This document shows, piece after piece, positions 6,024 to 7,828 of a DNA stretch of 7,828 nt. The notes beneath the pieces were generated by a model. The model was not told the DNA's origin, did not search any database, and saw only the letters and a list, made by a program, of their open reading frames with translations. Source of the DNA: an uncultured Porphyromonadaceae bacterium (GTDB lineage Bacteria > Bacteroidota > Bacteroidia > Bacteroidales > CAMTPD01). The DNA lies in assembly GCA_947074265.1 (NCBI GenBank), contig CAMTPD010000049.1:1-7828 (forward strand), written 5' to 3'. Each line of letters opens with the position of its first letter. The first letter of the stretch is position 1. Both the position numbers and the translations under genes were made by a program.

Positions 6024-7828
6024 TCAAGCCTTACTGTATTTCTTATTCAACAAATAATAAACAATCGGAATAATCAATCCGTTGAGCAGCGTAGGGCTGA
6101 GCAATCCGCCCAGAATTACTTTAGCCATCGGACTCTGGATCTCATTCCCCGGTAAGTCTCCACCCAGTGCAAGCGGAATCAAAGCCAACGCAGAAGTAAG
6201 AGCAGTCATCAAGATTGGATTCAATCTATCGAGCGAACCAATCATAATCGATTGCATCAAGTCGTGACCACGTTTGCGCAAATCGTTGTAATGCGATATC
6301 AGCAGCATACCATTACGGGTAGCAATACCAAACAACGAAATAAAACCGATGATAGCCGGAATACTGATAATACCCGAACTCAAACGGATGCTGATCACAC
6401 CACCAATCAGAGCTAATGGAAGATTCAATAAGATTACCGCCGATTGAGAAACACTCCTAAACTCGTTGAAGAGAAGAAGGAAAATGACTAAAATTGAAAA
6501 GATGGAAGTAATCATCAACGTTTGCGAAGCAGCTTGTTCACTTTCAAACTGTCCGCCGTATTCGATGTGATACCCTTCTGGAAGTTGCACTTTCGTGTCG
6601 ATGATGTTTTGAATATCATTCACCACACCACGCAAATCACGTCCGGCTACATTGGCCGAGATCACAATCTTGCGTTGTACGTTTTCGCGGTTGATTGTAT
6701 TCGGTCCGGTCGAAGACTCCACATTGGCAATATACGATAATGGGATTTTGCGACCGTTTGCATCAACGATCAAGTTCTTGATCTTTTCAGCTTCATCTTT
6801 GTAGTTATCATTTACTTTTACGGTAAGGTCAAACGACTTGTTGCCTTCGTATACTTGCGAAACCGTTTGTCCGGCAAGCATTACCTCTACATATTCGGCA
6901 AACTCCGGCAAGGTGATACCATACTTGGCAAGCATATCTCGTTTGGGAACAATCTTCAATTGCGGACGCTCTACTTGTTGCTCAACGTTCAAGTCGGCAA
7001 TACCTTTTACACCTTCAATATTTTGTTTGATCTGATTACCCAGTGAGAATAATTTATTCAGATCAGGACCAAATAACTTGATCGCAATATTGGCTTTAGT
7101 ACCAGAAAGCATTGCATCAATACGGTGCGAAATCGGTTGGCCGATTTCAATATTAGCACCCGGAATTACTTTAAACTTCTCACGTAGTTCTGTCAATACT
7201 TCATCCCGTGATCGATCCTCCAATATAAACGGAGCCTCTATTTCGGAAACATTCACACCCAAGGCATGTTCATCCAGTTCGGCACGTCCTGTTTTGCGAG
7301 CTACCGTTTGTACTTCGGGAATGGTCATTAAGATCTCTTCTGCCATACGACCGAGTTTGTCCGACTCTTCAAGCGAAACACCAGGCATCGTACTCACGTT
7401 TACCGTAAACGAACCTTCATTAAACGCCGGCAAGAAGCTACGTCCCAATGTGAAGAATACCACAAGTGAAACCACAAATAATGCGGCAGTACTACCAAGT
7501 ACAATACGTTTGTGATGCATTGCCCAAGCAAGTATTTTGGCATAAACCTCTTTCACTTTGCGAGCAACAAAGGGCTCTTTATCCAGTTTCTTGTCTTCTT
7601 TTCTGCTACCAAGCAAATAAGAACAAAGCACAGGCGTAAGCGTTAATGCAACAACGGTAGAAGCAAACAAGGCTACGATAAATGAAATACCCAGTGGCAC
7701 AAGCATACGACCTTCCATTCCGGTAAGGAAGAATAGCGGAACGAAACTCACTACAATAATCAGTGTAGAGTTCAAGATCGGCATACGTACCTCTTTCGAA
7801 GCTTCAAATACAACCGTAATGACCGACT
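6024..7828 (-). CDS. CusA/CzcA family heavy-metal RND efflux pump, C-terminal ~600 residues (5' end beyond window)
   Basis: The frame stays open to the right edge, with about 14 residues (SVITVVFEASKEVR) upstream of the internal Met at 7784. That Met is not the start. Family members have ~1030-1050 residues, so over half is visible. Counting from that Met, there are the ends of the first membrane half (spans ~4-21 and ~29-57), a seventh span (~93-113), the second periplasmic porter/docking region (~114-420) and the last five spans (~424-579). Family signatures include the SFLPAFNEG loop (116-124), PEVQTVARKTGRAE (156-169), HRIDAMLSG (220-228), EFRSVSQSAVILLNLP (441-456), FISLFGIATRNGMLL (481-495) and SPMAKVILGGLLSPTL (551-566). 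The HME subgroup exports metal cations using the proton gradient. The charged proton-relay motif in TM4 lies outside the window. The positions of E. coli CusA Met573, Met623 and Met672 are not methionine by hand alignment, favouring a CzcA-like (Zn/Co/Ni/Cd) or other substrate. Confidence 0.93.
   Translation of the reverse strand, partial: SVITVVFEASKEVRMPILNSTLIIVVSFVPLFFLTGMEGRMLVPLGISFIVALFASTVVALTLTPVLCSYLLGSRKEDKKLDKEPFVARKVKEVYAKILAWAMHHKRIVLGSTAALFVVSLVVFFTLGRSFLPAFNEGSFTVNVSTMPGVSLEESDKLGRMAEEILMTIPEVQTVARKTGRAELDEHALGVNVSEIEAPFILEDRSRDEVLTELREKFKVIPGANIEIGQPISHRIDAMLSGTKANIAIKLFGPDLNKLFSLGNQIKQNIEGVKGIADLNVEQQVERPQLKIVPKRDMLAKYGITLPEFAEYVEVMLAGQTVSQVYEGNKSFDLTVKVNDNYKDEAEKIKNLIVDANGRKIPLSYIANVESSTGPNTINRENVQRKIVISANVAGRDLRGVVNDIQNIIDTKVQLPEGYHIEYGGQFESEQAASQTLMITSIFSILVIFLLLFNEFRSVSQSAVILLNLPLALIGGVISIRLSSGIISIPAIIGFISLFGIATRNGMLLISHYNDLRKRGHDLMQSIMIGSLDRLNPILMTALTSALALIPLALGGDLPGNEIQSPMAKVILGGLLSPTLLNGLIIPIVYYLLNKKYSKA

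Noticed and set aside
7078..7515. 145-codon plus-strand ORF opposite the RND pump gene
   Set aside because: It is antisense to conserved pump sequence and its serine-rich composition is typical of a reverse-complement shadow.
7782..7784. ATG at 7784 as the start of the RND pump gene
   Set aside because: The frame continues open to the window edge with residues typical of the pump's preceding segment (EASKEVR), and a pump starting here would lack its first half.

Overview
The window reads as chromosomal DNA of a Bacteroidota bacterium, probably Bacteroidales. The reasons are the gene order rimM tail - M23 peptidase - dxr - rseP, AT-rich gene leaders mostly without a Shine-Dalgarno sequence, moderate GC content by eye, and a lipoprotein of a type I associate with this group. 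The genus cannot be fixed from the sequence. Nothing looks mobile: I see no transposase, integrase, CRISPR array, tRNA or rRNA.

Left half, plus strand (1-4221). The last 13 codons and the stop of rimM (ribosome maturation) run in from the left edge. A membrane-anchored LytM/M23 peptidoglycan peptidase follows, then dxr (second step of the MEP isoprenoid pathway) and rseP (site-2 intramembrane protease). The gaps are only 14-31 nt, so these four genes look like one transcript. After a 71-nt gap comes a lipoprotein with an N-terminal beta-rich, lipocalin-like region and a C-terminal NlpE-like CxxC domain. No intrinsic terminator separates it from rseP. Its start codon lies in the 3' arm of an 18-bp hairpin, which also spans an 11-codon leader ORF that overlaps the start as ATGA.

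Middle (4222-4297). A bidirectional rho-independent terminator serves the two convergent transcripts.

Right half, minus strand (7828 down to 4298). The C-terminal ~600 residues of a CusA/CzcA-type heavy-metal RND pump are followed 3 nt later by a TolC/CzcC-like outer-membrane channel, and 13 nt after that by a DUF488 protein. This is evidently one operon for tripartite metal efflux. The periplasmic adaptor is not in the window and should lie upstream, beyond the right edge. By hand alignment the pump lacks the copper-binding methionine triad of E. coli CusA, which favours a CzcA-like divalent-cation substrate or an unknown one.

Most genes belong to known families. The parts that deserve a second look are the structured leader of the NlpE-like gene, that protein's unusual domain order, and the DUF488 gene at the end of the metal-efflux operon. 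I did not find convincing evidence of a wholly new multi-gene system.
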